From NCBI GenBank assembly GCA_028622995.1, contig JAJQJQ010000002.1, positions 10,416,001 to 10,480,000 on the forward strand: a stretch of 64,000 nucleotides of DNA, given 5' to 3'. A model generated the notes under the pieces. That model did not search any database. It was not told where the DNA came from and was given only the letters and a program-made list of their open reading frames with translations. Positions 1 through 10,748 of the stretch are shown here, piece by piece (within the stretch, counting starts at the first letter, position 1; each line of letters starts with the position of its first letter). Source of the stretch: Panagrolaimus kolymaensis (lineage: Eukaryota; Nematoda; Chromadorea; Rhabditida; Panagrolaimidae). The position numbers and the translations under genes were made by a program.

Positions 1-1000
1 AAGCCACGTGAAAAACATTAACTCTTTTTGCAACAAGGAAAATTAAAGAAAGAGAAAAAAAATTTATCCATTAAATCCCGGAAACAAAGGAGCCATTTTT
101 CTTTATCCACATTTTTTTGTTTACAGCCTTTTTTGTGCAAAAGCCTAGCCTCAAAGTTGAAATAGTTATGAGAAAATTATTTTAGAGCCTAATTTTCGGT
201 TATTTAAAGTGTTATTCCAATATTCCTACAAGGACTAATGAATGAATGAATAATAATGAAAGAAGAATGTTGAGGCCTTAAATTTCTTAGCTCAAATAAC
301 CTTTCAAACTTAGGCAACTATGAATGAATAAATTCAACTCAAAAACTTAGTTTTGGGTAAATATAACTTTTAAAACAGGGCTGTCAAATCACTATTTTTC
401 GCATGCGACGCAAGAAAAAGTGTACTGCGACTTCAGCGATTCGCAGCAGCTTGCGCGATTTTCATCGCATTTCATATGCGACGCTTTCAATTATCTAAAA
501 TTAGTCCAAATATATGCATTCTTAATTAAAGAAAAAATATTTTTGTTTTGTTTGGTTTTCATATTATCACATATCAATAAAAAAAAGATTCACCTTAACT
601 CAAAAATAATTTGACTCAGGAGGTAAATACAATTTATCACATTTTTTAAGGTCCTTTTTCAAAATGCATAAAAGCAAAAAATATGTTTTCGCTAAAAAGC
701 ATTTTATTTTATTTTTGTCTTACTTTGCTACACATTTCCATTTGACTTTTTTTGCGTTGTTTGTTGTTTTTAGAGTATTAAAAAAAATGTTTCCATCTTT
801 GACAAAATATAAAAACCCCAGCATAAAAAGGAATTTGACTTTTTGCAAAATGGTAAAATTATTTTTTTAATTAGAATGGAATTGACTCTAGTAGCGATAA
901 TTAATAATTTTGCCGCTTTTTCGTCTCAAGAACTTTATTTTTAAGTTTATTAAATTTCTTTTTTCAGCTTCCACCGACATTGGCTTCAGTTTTATCCTAA
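1..1000. other. Gene-less interval with GC-rich patch
   Basis: I see no supportable gene. The stretch is AT-rich except around 400-490, where GC-rich sequence contains the near-palindrome TCGCATGCGA and a second GCGACGC copy about 70 bases later, which looks like a short repeat relic. Small open frames here are low-complexity. A TTTTTTCAG acceptor-like site at about 960-967 precedes the cysteine-rich reading frame that follows. Confidence 0.4.
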
Positions 1001-1006
1001 TGGGAA

Positions 1007-1333
1007 TTGCAACTGCGATCGTTGCTGCTTTTACCCTTTCTCTTCCATGGTATGGATGTTTGGATAAATAATTGTGATTGTAAAAATAATGGATGTGAAA
1101 TTTCTTCGAATTGCATTTGTCGTATCAAAAATAAACGTTGCAATGAAAAATGTCATCCCGCGCCAACAACATCGACAACTTGCTGTAATGATGGTATTAC
1201 TTTGACACCAACATCCCATGAAGACGAAGAAAGTCGTCAACAAGAACCAATTGAATTTACAAATATTGAAGTCACACTTAATCCCCGCCGCCATCGTTGG
1301 AAAATTCCCATCAATGGCAGGAACATGAAATAG
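1007..1333 (+). pseudogene. Cys-rich CXC-type (tesmin/TSO1-like) fragment, transposon-associated style
   Basis: A 108-codon open frame with no ATG at its 5' edge (it opens with TTG). Residues about 23-49 have cysteines spaced C-x-C-x4-C-x5-C-x-C-x6-C-x3-C followed by H-P, ending NEKCHPAP. This resembles the CXC domain of tesmin/TSO1 proteins and the CXC-like tails found on some transposon and retroelement proteins. The rest is acidic and Thr-rich and unremarkable. No companion transposase or polymerase frame lies beside it, so I read it as a terminal scrap of a mobile-element protein. It could also be the last exon of an unidentified host gene spliced at the TTTTTTCAG site at about 967. The cysteine spacing is seen directly; the origin is inferred. 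Confidence 0.35.
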
Positions 1334-1709
1334 AAAAATATTTTGGCAAGCCGCCGACTTATCAAGATGTTATGAGAACTTAAAATTAATTGATCCTTAG
1401 ATGATTTTTGTTGAAAATTCTGGTATCAAAAAACTGCATAATTACTGTTGGAGAGTAACACTTCCCTGAAAATAATGTAAAAAAGATAGCTTTAAAAAAT
1501 GTTTAGTCAAAAAGTGTATTATTTTGTTTAATGTATTTTTTTTATGTACATACATACTACTGCACTTCAATGTTTGATATATCAATTTTCTCCGACTTTT
1601 ATTTTTCAGCATTTAATATAAAGAGTAAATATTTTTTTAAGGATTATATTTAAATTAAAATGTATTGAATAAAAAAGAAGTAAGAATTGTTAAAGTGAAC
1701 AATATTGAC

Positions 1710-4700
1710 TTACTCTGCATAACGAAAGTAGTTTTGTTCATCATAGCCTCTATCGAAATCAAAAGTGTAAGTATTGTAGGTTGGTCTTTCCATGGATTTC
1801 ATCTCATTTTCTTTATTATCTCTCAAATAAAAGAGCCATTGTTTTATTTTTAAATTTTCTGAAACTACGGGATCATCGGATATTTGTTTCAAAAAATCAT
1901 GTCTCAACATTTGAAAAGCAAAGTTTACGATTGTTTTCTTATATAACTGGGATGAACAATTGTCGATTTTTTCGCGAATATTTTCCCATCCAATCAACAA
2001 GGTTTCCGCGTTCTCTGTAGTAATTTCATCCAAAAAATTTTGTATGGTTCGTAGAGTTTTACTATTTGAATTTTCATCATATTCATCTATATTATAGAGT
2101 AATTGAAGCAACTTTTCTTCGGCATCAGCTAATATAACAAACTCATAAGAATATTCGCAAATTGAATGTTGAACTTTAGCACCATTTTCCAATAAATATG
2201 CTACACTTTCAATATCATCTTTAGAAATTGCATAATTTAATAACGTTAGATCGTTTTTATCACTTAATGAAAAGTCAATACTTTTAAATATTGCTGTCTT
2301 TAAAAGTTCTAAATTTAAATTTGTGAATAATGTTCGTATATTAGTAAGTAAGTTTTTAATATCTTTATTTTTCGCCATGCTTACTGCTTTTTCTCCACTA
2401 TCATTTGTAATATCATAAGCAGCACCATAATTTAGCATCATTAGAACGCATTCATAATTTCCTTTCTTTGCAACTATGTGTAAGGGTGTATTTCCATTAA
2501 TATCTTTTAAGCGCATGGCTCTGTTTAGGACTTTTCTACGCGACAAATACTTTTTGGAATAGCTAATCATAAAAGCTTTGTATTTGTTTAGTAAAAAAAT
2601 AATAGCTTGAGTATTATCATTTTCAGCAAGAATATGAAAAATTGTTTGTTTATTAGAATTTCTAATATTCCATATATTAAAAAGCTCAGCATCACTTTTT
2701 GTTTGCAACGTTTCAAATAAATTTTGACAATTAAATATCTCCTCATCTTTGTAACTTGGACACATTATGGCGCCATGTTGAATTAATAAAGTTGTCATTT
2801 CATTTTTATTAACATGGCTCAACAAACTTTTCTTATTAATTTTTATGGTTGCAACATCAGCCCCATTTTGAAGTAAAAATTTAGTAAGAATCAAATCCTT
2901 ATTTCTGACCGAGTCAAAGATTGCGTTTGAAATGTCAAAATTACCGGGGTCATTATAAAACTGCCATATTATATTTGCTGGACTTGTCATTGGTTTTTGT
3001 TGAGCTGATTTTGAAAGAAATTTAGCTATTTTATAGTGTTCGTTTTCTATAGCATAAATTAGTGCTGACTTCCCTTGTAGATCTTCGTCGTTTATATTTG
3101 CGCCATTTTCTACCAATAATTTTATTGTTGTAAACCTTGATTTATTTTTAATCGCAATAATTAATGGAGTTTTACCATTTGAATTTTTCGTATTTATTGA
3201 TACATTGTCTCGACCTTTATTTTTTGCCAGAATTAGTTGAATTATTTTGACAGAAACAGGATATGAAACTGCTAGATGTAGAGGTATACACCGGTTTCCA
3301 TATAGCATATTAGAATATTCTTCTAATATAAATTCGATAATATAATACTTGTGATATTTTAACGCATATGCAAATACCCAAATCCAATGAACTTTTTTAG
3401 AATTTTCATTGCAGTAATCAGCAACAAGTTTCAAGGTACTTAGATAATTTCGTTCAGCAGCGCATTTTAATATAAATGAGAATACGTCCTTTTTAACTTG
3501 ATTTGTTTGCAACGCATCATTTTTTATCAAGTAATTTGTGATTTGACTTTTTTCATCATCACTTATATAAACACTGTAGTTGACACTATTCAAGTGATAA
3601 TAAGGTTTTTTAAGAATTTCATTTTTTAAAGTTTCATCATCAATACTATTCATTATTATTTGAATCATTTTTAATGGCCCATGTTTAAAAAATGGTGTTA
3701 AAAAATCAACGTATGAACCAACTTCTAAATCATTAATTGGACGCATTCTTTGCTCAATAATTACATAATTGTAATTTAATTCATCTTCAGCCGGTAATGT
3801 TTTTTCCATTATATCTAAAACATTTTTCACATCATTTTTATTATTTCCTGTAGCATAATATAATGCAGTTCGATCTTCTTCATCTTTTTGAATAATAAAG
3901 CTTCTAATGCGAGAAACACTAGCATGAGGAAGTTCTTCGGTATCATATTCCTTTTCATTCAGTTGCTTTAGTGCCATGTCGTTAAGCTTTATCAATAAAA
4001 ATATTAAAATATTCAATTGCCCGTGTTTTGCTGCTGAATGTAAAGGCGTATTTTTGGAAACAATACTCTTTGGAAAGTTAAAATAATTGCTTAACATTAA
4101 ATTTACATAGTTTTTTAAACCATTTTGGGCGGCAAAGTTAATTAGGCTTTCTCCTTTCAATAAACTTTCAAAATTTTGTTTATTTTCCTCAAACATCCTT
4201 GAAATAAAAGCTACAAATACCATTGAGGCTTTGGGGATAAATGAATCTATACATTCCGATATAAGTTTAAATTTTTCAAAAACATTATTCTTTATGTATA
4301 AAAATAAAAAATATTCGGCAAACGTTAAATGAATAAAATGAATTTGATTTGCATATTCTACAAGTCCATAATTATTTTCTCCTCCCATTATTAGTTCAGT
4401 AATTTCACGAATTTGTTTTTCTTCATTTTTTGTAATGAGTTTTTTGAGCATTATTTCCTCCATTAAAACCTTTAATGCCAAAAGTTCATGTTTCGATATT
4501 AGTGTTTTACAAATTAGTTCATATATTTCACCCATACCCACCAAAGTTGATTTCAATCCTTTCTTTTTTTCCAAGTATGAATCAATTTTTTTCGTAACAA
4601 ATTTTTCATAAACTTGGAAAATATTATTCACTTGATCCAAGAGCGAGTCTAACAAATAAAGTGAACCATCATCATCATTCTGTTTTTCCAATTGAGAAGG

Positions 4701-4745
4701 GGTAAATTCGATAATCTCTGCTAACATTTCAATTTGCAAGGAAGG
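1710..4745 (-). CDS. NACHT-tail plus ankyrin-repeat protein (N-terminally incomplete)
   Basis: One uninterrupted frame of about 1,010 codons. The first 200 residues are not ankyrin. They start with a PSLQIEMLAEI-like segment, then VYEKFVTKKIDSYLEKKKG and, at about residue 135, FIHLTFAEYFLFLYI. That order (nPLxLxMLAEI, LYEKFVEKK, FxHxTFAEYF) matches the end of the NACHT module in arthropod-type NACHT-ankyrin proteins. No P-loop or Walker B is present, so the NTPase half is missing. From about residue 205 onward there are degenerate ankyrin repeats (TPLHSAAKHGQ, GKTPLIIAIKNKS, GKSALIYAIENEH, GNTPLHIVAKKGN, LTLLNYAISKDD). The frame is directly in phase with the upstream F-box-like gene, divided from it only by the TGA at 4746-4748; the first internal ATG is at about 4727. 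The stop overlaps a GTAAGT, so a further 3' exon is possible. It may be a truncated gene, a pseudogene or the 3' half of a fusion. Confidence 0.7.
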   Translation of the reverse strand, partial: PSLQIEMLAEIIEFTPSQLEKQNDDDGSLYLLDSLLDQVNNIFQVYEKFVTKKIDSYLEKKKGLKSTLVGMGEIYELICKTLISKHELLALKVLMEEIMLKKLITKNEEKQIREITELIMGGENNYGLVEYANQIHFIHLTFAEYFLFLYIKNNVFEKFKLISECIDSFIPKASMVFVAFISRMFEENKQNFESLLKGESLINFAAQNGLKNYVNLMLSNYFNFPKSIVSKNTPLHSAAKHGQLNILIFLLIKLNDMALKQLNEKEYDTEELPHASVSRIRSFIIQKDEEDRTALYYATGNNKNDVKNVLDIMEKTLPAEDELNYNYVIIEQRMRPINDLEVGSYVDFLTPFFKHGPLKMIQIIMNSIDDETLKNEILKKPYYHLNSVNYSVYISDDEKSQITNYLIKNDALQTNQVKKDVFSFILKCAAERNYLSTLKLVADYCNENSKKVHWIWVFAYALKYHKYYIIEFILEEYSNMLYGNRCIPLHLAVSYPVSVKIIQLILAKNKGRDNVSINTKNSNGKTPLIIAIKNKSRFTTIKLLVENGANINDEDLQGKSALIYAIENEHYKIAKFLSKSAQQKPMTSPANIIWQFYNDPGNFDISNAIFDSVRNKDLILTKFLLQNGADVATIKINKKSLLSHVNKNEMTTLLIQHGAIMCPSYKDEEIFNCQNLFETLQTKSDAELFNIWNIRNSNKQTIFHILAENDNTQAIIFLLNKYKAFMISYSKKYLSRRKVLNRAMRLKDINGNTPLHIVAKKGNYECVLMMLNYGAAYDITNDSGEKAVSMAKNKDIKNLLTNIRTLFTNLNLELLKTAIFKSIDFSLSDKNDLTLLNYAISKDDIESVAYLLENGAKVQHSICEYSYEFVILADAEEKLLQLLYNIDEYDENSNSKTLRTIQNFLDEITTENAETLLIGWENIREKIDNCSSQLYKKTIVNFAFQMLRHDFLKQISDDPVVSENLKIKQWLFYLRDNKENEMKSMERPTYNTYTFDFDRGYDEQNYFRYAE

Positions 4746-5876
4746 TCAAAATCTCGGTGAAATCTTATTAAAAATTCTGCATTGGGTGCTGCATTTTTCT
4801 AAAATTATCTTTCTTACTTTTTTAATCTTTGAAAGTTCGAGAAAATGGAAGGAAGAAAAATAAAGAAAAATCACATTAGTATAAAAAAAATTTTTTGTAG
4901 GTTAATAAGATGCTTGAACTTACCTTAACAAAATCACAAAAATCATTTGCGTTAATTTCATTGGAAATATCTTCAATGTAAAATTCCATTATTTTGTGGG
5001 CAAAATACAGATTGGATAAAGAATTGTTTGATAAAATAAAGTTTGAAGAACCGGTAAAAATTCTAAAACAAAAAAAGAAAGAATGAAAATTAATAAATTT
5101 AAATAATTCCTAAATTTATAAACTAACACAAAACATCGAACTTTAGGAAGCCATTTTAAAATATCCTCAACCATAAGTTTGTTATTTTTCAAACATTTTT
5201 GAATATAAGTTCGATAAAGTTTAAAATATTCTACATTTCCGCGATTAACTAGAAAATGGAATTCTTTTTCCGAAATATTTTGATCCCAAATTACGATGTA
5301 ATTTAAATTGCATTCATAAATATAATTCGCAATAATTTCAGACAAATAAGAATTTTTGTTATATACTCTAAGTTCCAATGACATGGTGAGAACTAATTTT
5401 TTCTTTTTTAAAGGTTTCAATGAATTCGATTTTGTGTTGGTAGTAAAAACAAGTGAACTTTTATTGAATTGAACGCTGCCTATATCATCATAGTACTCAG
5501 GTAAACAAAAATTATAACAATATTGTTTAGGTTTTTTGAAATAAAAATATTTACATGTTTGTTGGAGTTTCGAATAAAGAAGAGGGATAGCATTTTCGAT
5601 AATATAATGAAGCAGGGGGAATGGTAGAACCCATAGTTGTTTAGCAATACTTTTTTTGGAATATTCGTAGAAAAATGGAAAATCCAATGGCAATAACCAA
5701 TTATTTTTATTATTTTTTTCTTCAATTTCCTTGTGAAGAAGTGAACTTTCGAATTCAAATAAATTTTTCCATGGAACATAAACTGGGCCATATTTTTGCA
5801 CTTCAATTTTATATTCTTTTTTCATTTCAAAATCATCCAAAAAAAATCTACAATATTTTGAATAAACTTGAAGCAT
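4746..5876 (-). CDS. Divergent F-box-like protein, three exons
   Basis: Exons 5876-5128, 5062-4924 and 4826-4746 join in phase to 322 residues ending in TGA. The F-box-like helix set is at about residues 88-125: KQLWVLPFPLLHYIIENA, then YSKLQQTCKYFYFKKP. This is the W-x-LP-x-x-LL-x-x-I...K-x-x-x-x-CKYF pattern of large nematode F-box-like families, presumed Skp1-binding substrate adaptors of SCF ubiquitin ligases. The remainder is a leucine- and aromatic-rich substrate region with no recognisable repeat. Donor GTTAGT/acceptor TTTTAG and donor GTAAGT/acceptor TTTCAAAG mark the introns. The start ATG at 5876 lies 27 bases from a long palindrome. The frame stays open beyond the TGA into the ankyrin ORF. 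A related locus lies at 34078-35080. Confidence 0.65.
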
Positions 5877-5902
5877 TTCTTTGGGATCTGTTTCTCGAAG
5901 AT

Positions 5903-6567
5903 ATAAAAATTAGGTATTTATCCCATATTAGGTAATCGATCCAGGGCTTTCTAATGGTGTATACAATATATTTTTATGTTCTGTAAAAATGAAGAGAAAT
6001 TTGCATATTTAAACTTAAAAATGATGCCATTTCTGATCCCTCTTCACGCGGGAGGAATAAAAAATCACGTATATTCCCCTGAATCTCCTCTATCGATTGA
6101 GTCAAAAAAAATAAAAAAAAGTATATCCCGAAAAAAAGTTTTCCTCATCGATGTACATGAAACCACATTTTTTTGTGGGGAAAATTGTATTTTTCATTTT
6201 TTTCGTTTCGTTTTTGGCATTTTGTTCTTGATATTTGGCATGATGTTCAGATGGATTTCAACAAAGAAAAAAATGAAAAATACAATTTTCCCCACAAAAA
6301 AATGTGGTTTCATGTACATCGATGAGGAAAACTTTTTTTCGGGATATACTTTTTTTTATTTTTTTTGACTCAATCGATAGAGGAGATTCAGGGGAATATA
6401 CGTGATTTTTTATTCCTCCCGCGTGAAGAGGGATCACAAATGGCATCATTTTTAAGTTTAAATATGCAAATTTCTCTTCATTTTTACAGAACATAAAAAT
6501 ATATTGTATACATCATTAGAAAGCCCTGGATCGATTACCTAATATGGGATAAATACCTAATTTTTAT
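5903..6567. repeat. 665-bp near-perfect palindrome (fold-back element)
   Basis: Two 302-base arms (5903-6204 and 6266-6567) are reverse complements with no indels and only about two substitutions that I can find, separated by a 61-base spacer. Both arms therefore encode the same spurious open frame. Such symmetry suggests a young fold-back MITE or a recent inverted duplication. No transposase is encoded. I do not see a clear target-site duplication, though GAAG-like bases flank both ends at slightly different spacing. It sits immediately 5' of the F-box-like gene, so transcripts reading through would form a long hairpin. Confidence 0.85.
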
Positions 6568-7466
6568 GCTTCTTGGGTGAATTTAGCCGAATTTTTAAAG
6601 GTTAGACATGACATAAACTTCAATAGCTCATAATTCCATTTCTAGTATAGTTTCTGGTCAAAAGATTGAAAACTAGCACACTTTTTCATCGTAAATAATC
6701 GTTTGGTATAGCTACAATAATGGGTTTGAAAAAAAATGGACCGCCCTGTTCTGAAATTCTTAAAAAATCTGGTAGAGTCTCTCTTAAGTTTTTTCATTTT
6801 TGCTTAATTTAAAATGTATTTCTTATATAATAAAAAAAATCTCCTTTTTTCATGCTGTGGAGGTGGATGAAGTGGCGCGATAACTTTTTGTACACTTTTC
6901 TGGGTGGAAAAACTTTGTTTATAAAAAAAATAAAATATGCATGGTATCATACCATTAGCTACAGTGATCTTGATTAACATTCGACGAATTTTGTAATTAC
7001 ATACTGGTTCCATATTTCAACACAATTTGAATTGCAATAATACATCTTCATGCGAAAAATCCTAAATAAAACGTTTTGTTGTTATGAAAACTTAAGGCTT
7101 TTTGCGTTTTTTTAGTTAAGGTTATACAATATATGAACTTTCAATGAATAAAGGTTATAAGTTTATTTTGTTATAACTTAATTATCGGCTTTTTAAACGA
7201 TAGTAATTTTTTTTCGATTTGTTTAATTATAAATTTATTCATAACGTTTCAAGTATAAATTCTCAAAAGAAAACACATTAAATGTTCCGATAAAAATGAA
7301 ATTAAATTGTTTTATTCTTTTTGTTTTTCTTTTAAAAATTGGAGTAACTTTCTGTAGTCTCTCCAGTCTTTATTTTGTTGACGAAAAAAATTTTTTCATT
7401 AAAATATTGATTTTTTATAAAAAATATGCAAAATATAAACCATTCAATGAGGGAAATAAAAAATTT
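6568..7466. other. Interval with repeat relics
   Basis: No supportable gene. An AATGGACCGCCC string at about 6736-6749 recurs in inverse orientation near 18573-18585 (GGGCGGTCCATT), which suggests dispersed-repeat ends. A 69-codon minus frame at 6804-7013 contains a plausible protein-like stretch but has no neighbouring exons I can join. The rest is AT-rich and includes the 3' flank of the minus-strand gene that follows. Confidence 0.3.
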
Positions 7467-8086
7467 TTATGAATATGGAGGTAGTGGTTCAGCAACTTCA
7501 AATTTCTCTTCTTCATGAAGCTTGGGAGCAGTAGCTTCAACACGAGTAAGTGGCAGTACATTTTGAGATTCTTTAACTTTTTTCATTTCATAAACATATT
7601 TGCCACATCGAAAAATGATTGAAAAAAACCAAACAGAAATAGCGACCTGAAGAATGGCGAATGCTAAGATTGAAATAAATCGAGGAGTGCTATGTCTTGC
7701 TCCAGCTTGAATCAAAGCATCAACAGATCTAATAACTTTATAAATAATTTCTGAGGCCTAAAAAATTTTTATTTTAAATTATCAAATCATAAGCTTGATA
7801 AATCAATTCAAAAACTTACATAAAGCATTAAAAAAGGAATAAAAAGCCATGGAATAGTTTTTTTGATTCCAATAATAGGTCCCAAAGCAATGAGAAGTCC
7901 CACCAAAGCTAATGGGAAAATCCATATTAAATTTGTAAAAATTGCAAAATAAATACTAGCAAATAAAACTATTGATAAATATACAGCAGTGATCATGCAA
8001 ATTATGTAAGTTCCAGTAGTTACATGGCACCCACAACAACATTTGTATTTGGGATCTGATGGGTTAAAATCTGGATCAATTGCCAT
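7467..8086 (-). CDS. Small tetraspan membrane protein, LAPTM-like (first paralog)
   Basis: Two exons, 8086-7820 and 7757-7467, give 185 residues. The N-terminus has the motif YKCCCGCH followed by TTGTYIICM, shared with the protein at 43520-44729 (YHCCCGCCHSKSGT). Three hydrophobic segments follow in exon 1 and one near residue 115 in exon 2, consistent with four membrane spans. The C-terminal tail ends PLPPYS; LPPY fits an LPxY-type PY motif, which in LAPTM proteins recruits Nedd4-family ligases. Lysosome/endosome location is inferred from the family. The donor is TTTAT/GTAAGT and the acceptor TTTTAG/GCC. The start MAIDPDFNPSDP is the only ATG upstream of the CCCGC motif. Confidence 0.75.
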
Positions 8087-10379
8087 GGTGGCTGCAAAAT
8101 AAAAAATGGTAAAACTTAAAAACAGTTTAATGCAGAAAAAAAATGAAACAAGAAAATTAACTTGCGAATTTTGTTACATGAAAATTTGTACAAAAAAAAT
8201 TTAAAAAAGAGGAAATTTAATTATAGTGGAAATCACTACAATCCCCAAAACCATACATTAAAGTTGAGAAATTTAGAATAATTATCTTAACCTTTAGAAA
8301 TTTCTTTTTCTTTTTATTTGATCTTTGCTTTTTTATTATTTGTTTGAAAAAATGAGAAAGTTATCAATAGGCGGCATCTAATATTTTGAAGAGAAAAAAA
8401 TAAAGAAAAGAGAGTTAAATTTTTTTTGCTTTGGAACTACTAATATTTTAACGCTTTTTAATATTTTAGTATTTTTTGTTTGTTTTGTATATGATTTTTA
8501 AGTTTAATTCACAAAAATGGGTACAAAAAAAGATAAACTTTTTTGAATGAAATGAATTTTAACGTCCAAGCTTTTATTTCGAAACGTTTGGTAGTATGTA
8601 CAACAATAAAAAAAAGCATAACTTTCTCGAAATGGCGATATTGGCCCTTGGGAAAAGAAGAAATACGATACGAAATTGAGAAAATGTTTTTCCAGATCAA
8701 CAGCCAAAAGCATTAAAAAAACTTTAAATTTAGTGAATTAATAACTAGAAAATTAGGAGAGAGAATAATAAAAAAGAACGAAAAACAAATATAGAAGCAA
8801 CATTTTTTTTTGCCATTCAAAAAATAATAAAGGAATCAAAATCAATCGACAATAACAGAGCGAACTTGTTTTAAGTTTTCTCTGGCTTCATTCACTACTC
8901 TTCAGCCGCCTAGCTTTTAATCGATTGGCTTTTTTTGACCAGCATCGATCTTCTTCTCTTTTTTTTGTTGATGTTTCATTTTGCTTTTCAAAAAAAGCAA
9001 AGCAAAGAAAAATAAATATGTGCGTCGTCCTGCGACCTTTGTTCAAAAATTTAAAGGTCCACTTCGATATGTGTGTCTGTTTTTCCTCTTCGCTGTTGTT
9101 GCTTACATCTCTGCATTCTGAGTGCGTTTGTTTCTCTAACTAACTGGATGGTTGCTTTAAAAATATTTTGTTTTTTAAGTTTTCAATAATTAAAGATTTG
9201 AAATATTTACAAAAAATGAAATAAATAAATTCACAAAAAAAAAATCAGTAAATTATAAGAAGAAGAAAAAATTGTTAACAACTTCGAGTCAAAAAATAGT
9301 TATTGAGAAAAAAAGAAAGAAGAAAACCAATTTTAAGATTGTTATCTTTTTAATGAAAATCGATAGCAAAAAAAAATAATGAGGTCGATACACGAATTCG
9401 ATGAGTGGTGCACTCTTTTTTTATTAAAAAAAAACCTTGCAAAAAAAGAGCTAGTTTGCCTTTTATCCATTTTTGTGCGCATTTTTGAATTCGAATTGCA
9501 AACGTTTTTCTTATTTGTTTTTAAATCTTTTGAATATTTTATTAATGTTTTTTAAGTTTTATTAAAAAAATTAGCTGTGGAAAACTGTTTCGACAACGTA
9601 CAAGACAATAAAATAGGTTTTTGACTCAGCCATTTCCATTATTCCTAAGTTTGGCTAACACACTAGTCTCAAAGGAGTGCAACAATCAAAATCAATTGAC
9701 GAAAGATGATCTTCCTAAAGTTTTTCATCGATACAATGAACACAAAATTCAATAAATTATAAAATTTTCCATAAAGTTTTTGTTAATCTTTTTTAAAGAA
9801 GTTTTTTAATTATTCTTCATTAATTTTCGACCATATTTACATTTTAGTTGGGCCGCAATTTTTGTAATTTTTGAAAAAAAAGCAAGATTTGTCACAAAAA
9901 TTTTCTTTTTTTACATACTTATCAGAATCATTTTAATGTAAAAATTTTTTTAAGTAAAACATATTTTGCTTTTTCTGTTTTGTATTTTCTTTTAATCAAA
10001 CATCAAAAATTAACTTACGAAAAAAAGAAAAATAATATGGTTGTATTCATCCCGCAAAATAAATAATAAAATTAAACGTTATTCGAGGTCACAAGTTTGT
10101 GCCTTCCTTATCTAAAAAATCGATAATAAAAAGGGAGGTCAACTACATGGATGCCTTAAATGCCCTATATCTTTAATGGCAAAATATGATCAAAATATAC
10201 ATTTATCATCGCATTTTCCCAATTAGGAAGTTTTTATTTCATTTGCATTTTTTTTGTAGAATTTGAGTTTTTTGAATATTTTAATCAATTTTTTCTTTTC
10301 TTTTTTTGTTAGTTTAATTATAAACCAAAAAACTATAAATCTTAGGGAGTTCATTTGATAAATTGGTCCCATTCTGGTA
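8087..10379. other. Gene-less AT-rich interval
   Basis: No gene supported. Poly-A/T tracts and ATCGAT-type words abound. One copy of the intergenic TTTTGAATATTTT motif lies at 9529-9540 and another at 10271-10281. Minor frames at 8504-8713 and 8925-9143 are overlapping, low-complexity and without splice context. Confidence 0.4.
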
Positions 10380-10403
10380 TAAACATTATATCGGATGAGT
10401 AAT

Positions 10404-10748
10404 TAAGGAGCTGAAAACTTTATTAAAGCTATCACTGAAGAAAAAATTCCTCCCCAAACGGCAGCAAAGTTATTACCCATTTTTTTGGATGATGCCACAA
10501 TCAAAATATGGCGACAAAAGGCAGGCCATGATTATGCAATCGGGTATACCAATTTCAAAAAATATTTGGATGGTGGAGACAATTTCAACACACATATAAA
10601 ACCCCTACAACGAACAAAATCAATGGAAGGAAAAATGGGTATAGCTCATTTTATATGGCAGTTAAAAAAGTATAAAATTGAAAAAAATAAAAAATGGGAT
10701 TCTACAATACATCTAATTGCAAAGTATATGATGGAAAAAATAATATGA
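10404..10748 (+). pseudogene. Short Gag-like relic
   Basis: A frame reading FIKAITEEKIPPQTAAKLLPIFLDD, then ATIKIWRQK and YTNFKKYLDGG, continues to a stop at 10746. The IPxxxAAKxLPxFLxDxA...W pattern resembles the start of retrotransposon Gag capsid regions (LLPLFLEGEALDWW style). There is no zinc knuckle, protease or reverse transcriptase nearby. The first ATG is within the frame at 10485, so the 5' part is probably degenerate. Treat the family assignment as tentative. Confidence 0.25.

Noticed and set aside
1665..2020. Plus-strand frames over the ankyrin gene end
   Set aside because: Complement shadows of the long minus-strand ankyrin frame.
4746..4748. TGA as a selenocysteine codon
   Set aside because: Neither neighbouring family is a selenoprotein and no selenocysteine insertion element was seen; a plain stop is simpler.
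5976..6494. Protein-coding gene within the palindrome (identical frames on both strands)
   Set aside because: Identical frames in both arms follow from the symmetry of the inverted repeat; no splice or start context.
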